A DNA stretch of 64,000 nt, taken from contig OX637623.1 in NCBI GenBank assembly GCA_951802195.1, positions 682,001-746,000 of the forward strand. Direction: 5' to 3'. The stretch is from Tausonia pullulans (lineage: Eukaryota; Basidiomycota; Tremellomycetes; Cystofilobasidiales; Mrakiaceae). The first letter of the stretch is position 1; every line of letters begins with the position of its first letter. A program made the translations under genes and the position numbers. The notes under the pieces were generated by a model. The model made no database searches. It was not told the DNA's origin and saw nothing but the letters and a program-made list of their open reading frames with translations. Shown here in pieces: positions 60,922 through 64,000 of the stretch.

Positions 60922-62214
60922 TCAGACCATGCTCTCGGCCCTCAGTATCTCAAGCAAGAGGAAAGCGCTCCTCCGCCCTCGTTCGACAGGGTCCTCCCAC
61001 CCTTGCGAAGCGTCCTTGACGCCTACTCGTCGCCAAGCCTCAGCGCTCCGCTTCGGTGATGTGTGGCGGAGATCATCGATGGGCGGGAGGAGGGAGACGA
61101 GGAACTCCGAGAGGAACGCGTCCGGATCGGCCACTGCTTCGGCAGGCAGTGTCGCGGGAACATACTCCGCCTTGGATGAGAAACAAATCAGGAGACGTGC
61201 GGAGGAAAAAAGGGAGAAATGTGACAAGAGCACAGGCACACCTCGATGAGAATGCCCCGATTCTTGACGTAACCAAACCGGACGACCCATTCGATCTCCC
61301 GCTTGCCACCTGACGTCAAGGGATTTGAGATGCCTTGCCCTCCTGGTCGCACAAGAGGTATCTGTGCAGGAATGGGAAGGCTCTTAGTCCTCCTTCTCGT
61401 GGGCAGACGGCGTGGGCCTCGGTTGTAGGAAGACGGACCTCCATCGTCGTCGCGTCAATCCGCACCGACGTCAGATGCTGCTTCGTCTTGCTCGCAGCCG
61501 ACGTGCCCATGTCGGTCGTCTAAGGCCCGCGACGCCATGGTCAGTCAGAAAAGGCAAGAAGATGCTTCGTCGCTCGTCCGTCGTCAAACGAAAGCGAGCT
61601 GCAACAACGGCAACAACGACACAACTCCGGCGCACTCACTCCGACACCCTTCCCCCCAGACCCAGGCGCGACGAACCCGCTTCTCAAGGCCCGGAGCAGT
61701 TCAAAGAGCCCATTTGGAGGCGTAGCTCCGACGAGAAGGGTCCTCTCCTCCTCTTGTAAGGCGGCTGAGTTCTCTAGCAGGGCATACGCGTAGGGCGAAG
61801 CCGTCGAGAGCACCGTCCAAAGCTGGCGGTCGGATGTGGACGGTGCACTCGCTTCTGCTAAGACAGACCCTGTTGGTGGTGGTGTTGGGAAGGAGGCACG
61901 ATAGGAGGAGACGATGGTGTGGGACTTGAAGGAGGAGGAGGTGCTTGGGGTAGCCTGTCGCGCGAGGGTAGACGATCACGATTCATCAAAGATCGACGAC
62001 AGATATGAGAGGAAGAAGACCGACTCACCGAGAAGGTCTTCGAAAGCACGTCGCCGATAAGAGCATCTCCCCCAGATGGCTGGTGTACACAGGTAGACAA
62101 ATGGAGGAAAGCACATGGGCATGAGAGAGGTAGAGACGGCAGACGGCAGACAGCGAGCACGAGCAAAGCACACACGTTGCAATTCGTCCAGTGAAGCCAG
62201 CCTGTGAGACCCAT
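60922..62214 (-). CDS. MED20: Mediator head-module subunit Med20
   Basis: A subunit of the Mediator head, which pairs with Med18 and contacts RNA polymerase II machinery. Exons include 62214-62176, 62079-62029, 61954-61640 and 61519-61439, then two more to 60922. Every intron falls between codons (phase 0). The N-terminus MGLTGWLHWTN fits the Med20 start. The C-terminal half has TSVRIDATTMEIPLV, the strand block REIEWVVRFGYVKNRGILIE and AEYVPATLPAEAVADPDAFL, which match the W-x-VR-x-G...LLEAEYLP pattern of the family, and ends LEILRAESMV. One donor is GTCCGT. The middle (SSYRASFPTPPPTGS) is divergent, as usual for Med20. The call rests on ends and length, not on a search. Confidence 0.75.
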
Positions 62215-62696
62215 ACTTTTTCGAGTGCTTAAGAGGTAAAGGACGGTTAAGAGTGCGGTGATCAGTAGAAGAGAGGAGGGAGAGAGGAAGGCGACAGGCG
62301 CGTCGCCCTATATGTTGCTTCGACGCGACGCCCCGCGCATGGAGACGGCGCAGTCACTCAAGATGCTCCGGAAACAATTGGCCCTCAAGTCGGGATAGGC
62401 AAGCAGACAGGAGACGTCTCACCATAACATTGTTCTTGATAAGAGAGGAACTTAGAAAAAGTATTCATGGGACAGTGAAAGTAAGAAAGAGAACAGAAAG
62501 GGGGATCGAAGGGCCGAGAGAAGGACCAGAAAGACAGAAAATAAGAGTAGCAAGCAAAAAATTCGGAACGTAAGCACGGGTAAAAAGGGGTAAAACGTTC
62601 GAGACGGAAAGAGAGATAAATGAAGGAAGAGTCCAACAGAGAGATCGATGCGGTCGCCGCCCCTTTTGAGTGGCGACGTCACATCAGGGAAGGTGA
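62215..62696. other. Intergenic region between MED20 and the reductase gene
   Basis: About 480 bases, A/G-rich on the + strand. It is the promoter side of MED20 and the 3' side of the reductase-like gene. No gene is seen. Confidence 0.5.
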
Positions 62697-64000
62697 CTAG
62701 TAGCCGTACTCCTCGGCTGGAGGTAAACCAAAGAGAACGGCGTCAGCATTACGGGAGGGAGAGAAGGGAGAAAAGGAAACCAGACGCACTGTAGATCTGC
62801 GCAATGTGGCCCGCGCGACCCTTGGACCCTGCTCGAGAGAGCGAGATAAGTGAGGCGGCAATCTGAATGCGAGAAAGATCAGCAATAGCTCGGCCATGGA
62901 AAGAGGACGAGAACGGCCTCACATTGCGGACTGTAGCGTTGAGAGAGACAGGTCCACAGGCTGCAGATGAAAAGATAAGGCTACAGTCAGAAGGGTGGCA
63001 TGTGGCGAACCGCAAGGAATGGAAAGGACGCACAGGCGATGGCAATAGTACCCTCAGCAGCATCGACCTCCTCCTGGATGATCTTCTCCAGTTTCGGCCG
63101 GCCCGGCCGGGCCATCTCGGCGACGATATTGAGATCCTCCTCATCGCCCTCATCCATCCATTGCCCCTTATCCTCGCTCTCGACGTCAACACGGACAAAA
63201 CTCTGCCGGTGCTCGTCCCATGCACCACCGACAAGGCCGCGCGTGCTCTCGCCAGTGCCCAAAATCGAGTTCTGGTCGATGGACTCGGCAGGCGTGGCGG
63301 CGCCCGAGTCGCGCAGTGAGTTGAACGAATCGAACCGAGGCCGCTCGAAGGGGACGCCGTTGTGAGGAGCGGTGTCGTGAGAGGAGTATGACTCGGCAAA
63401 ATTGCTATCCGACTGAAGGGAGAACCGGTTATTGCTCCGCGACTGAGGGAAGGAGATCGAGGCCGCAGGATCTGGCGATCGGAGAAGGGTTGCCTTGTCC
63501 TCGGGCAAGAAGAGCGGTGACGAGTGGTATGATGGCGAGGGGGAGACAAAGTTGCGTGCCGACGGCGGAAGAATCTGGCTTGAGTTGAGGCCACCCGTAA
63601 CGAAGGGCAACGGCGGGTAGTGGTGTTCCTGCGCGTGAGTAGGCGGGGCTTCGAAAGCGTCCTTCGCCTCGATAGGGGGCCGCTGCTTGGCGAGCGTCTT
63701 CCTTCGCGATCTGGCGCGGAGGATACGACCCTGCTTCTTGACGCTCTTCGATAGCTCGAGCTCGGCGCGTGGCCTCTCCTCGTCCTCGACGTCCTGGTCC
63801 TCATCGAAGTTGGTAAGCTCGAGAACCGAGTCCCGGCGGTCCTCCTGAGCTTCGGTGTCGCCGCGGTCAGCAAGGTAAGCGAGGTCTGTGTTGCTATCGA
63901 CAGAGAGCGCAGAGTTGAGCGAATCGTTCGAGTTTGACCGCGAGCGTTGGCCGCCGTCGCGGGCGAAGCGCGGCTTGGGTGGGGCGAGCTCATCGCCCTC
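62697..64000 (-). CDS. Ferric-reductase-like protein, C-terminal part (runs off the window)
   Basis: Only the 3' end lies in the window; the frame is open to the edge. The final exons read EMARPGRPKLEKIIQEEV, GTIAIASCGPVSLNATVRN, IAASLISLSRAGSKGRAGHI and YTEEYGY, then the stop at 62697-62699. GRP...CGP...VR and an end in xEEYGY fit the NAD(P)H-binding C-terminus of FRE-type ferric/cupric reductases, which pass electrons across the plasma membrane. Before GRP lies a region of at least 300 residues that is acidic, Ser-rich and Arg-rich (SRSNSNDSLNSALSVDSNTD, KSVKKQGRILRARSRRK) and probably disordered, an unusually long insertion for this place. The heme and FAD parts must lie to the right of the window. 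Confidence 0.7.

Overview
The window looks like nuclear DNA of a basidiomycete yeast. Proteins are fungal, nearly every gene carries several introns of about 50-110 nt, donors are often GTGCGT, the background is GC-rich and gene starts are preceded by pyrimidine-rich leaders. The gene style would fit Pucciniomycotina/Microbotryomycetes (Rhodotorula-like), but the exact lineage is inference. I saw no transposon, rRNA, tRNA or CRISPR.

Layout, left to right: a Ser/Pro-rich unknown protein (0.9-3.7 kb, +); an ALY/Yra1-like RRM mRNA-export factor (4.3-5.8 kb, -); a 93-aa single-span membrane protein (6.4-6.8 kb, -) divergent from dipeptidyl peptidase III (7.1-10.4 kb, +); a 1.7-kb stretch with only scattered minus-strand coding-like fragments; an arrestin-like adaptor with three N-terminal PPxY motifs (12.1-14.4 kb, -); SEC23 (14.8-18.0 kb, -); an F-box-like protein (18.5-19.9 kb, +); a 1625-aa coiled-coil protein (20.2-25.4 kb, -) divergent from dihydrofolate synthase FOL3 (26.0-27.4 kb, +); peptide transporter PTR2 (29.0-32.1 kb, +); sphinganine hydroxylase SUR2 (33.0-34.7 kb, +); 2-oxoglutarate dehydrogenase E1 KGD1 (35.7-40.3 kb, +); a type II membrane protein with a LEA2-like lumenal domain (40.7-42.7 kb, -); an unknown protein ending in a CaaX box (43.2-46.0 kb, -); a 127-aa likely mitochondrial membrane protein (46.9-47.5 kb, +); a gene-poor 2.6 kb with one doubtful small gene; SEC24 with an N-terminal WW domain (50.2-54.3 kb, -); neuronal calcium sensor NCS1/FRQ1 (55.2-56.9 kb, +); a Zn2Cys6 transcription factor (57.5-59.4 kb, -); MED20 (60.9-62.2 kb, -); and the C-terminal part of a ferric-reductase-like protein running off the right edge (62.7 kb onward, -).

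Most genes are unrelated housekeeping functions. Two threads stand out. Both inner-coat COPII subunits, SEC23 and SEC24, lie on the same strand about 32 kb apart, and SEC24 begins with a WW-like domain that is in phase with the rest of the protein across two introns. The arrestin next to SEC23 carries three PPxY motifs, the usual ligand of WW domains. Second, the splicing is unusual: coding exons of 3, 4, 6, 7, 10 and 12 nt, repeated donors with a pyrimidine at +3 (GTCCGT, GTCTGT, GTTCGT), and a few long introns (342-883 nt), mostly near the 5' ends of genes.

All exon models were built by eye from reading-frame continuity, splice phases and remembered family consensus; none was tested by transcript data or database search.
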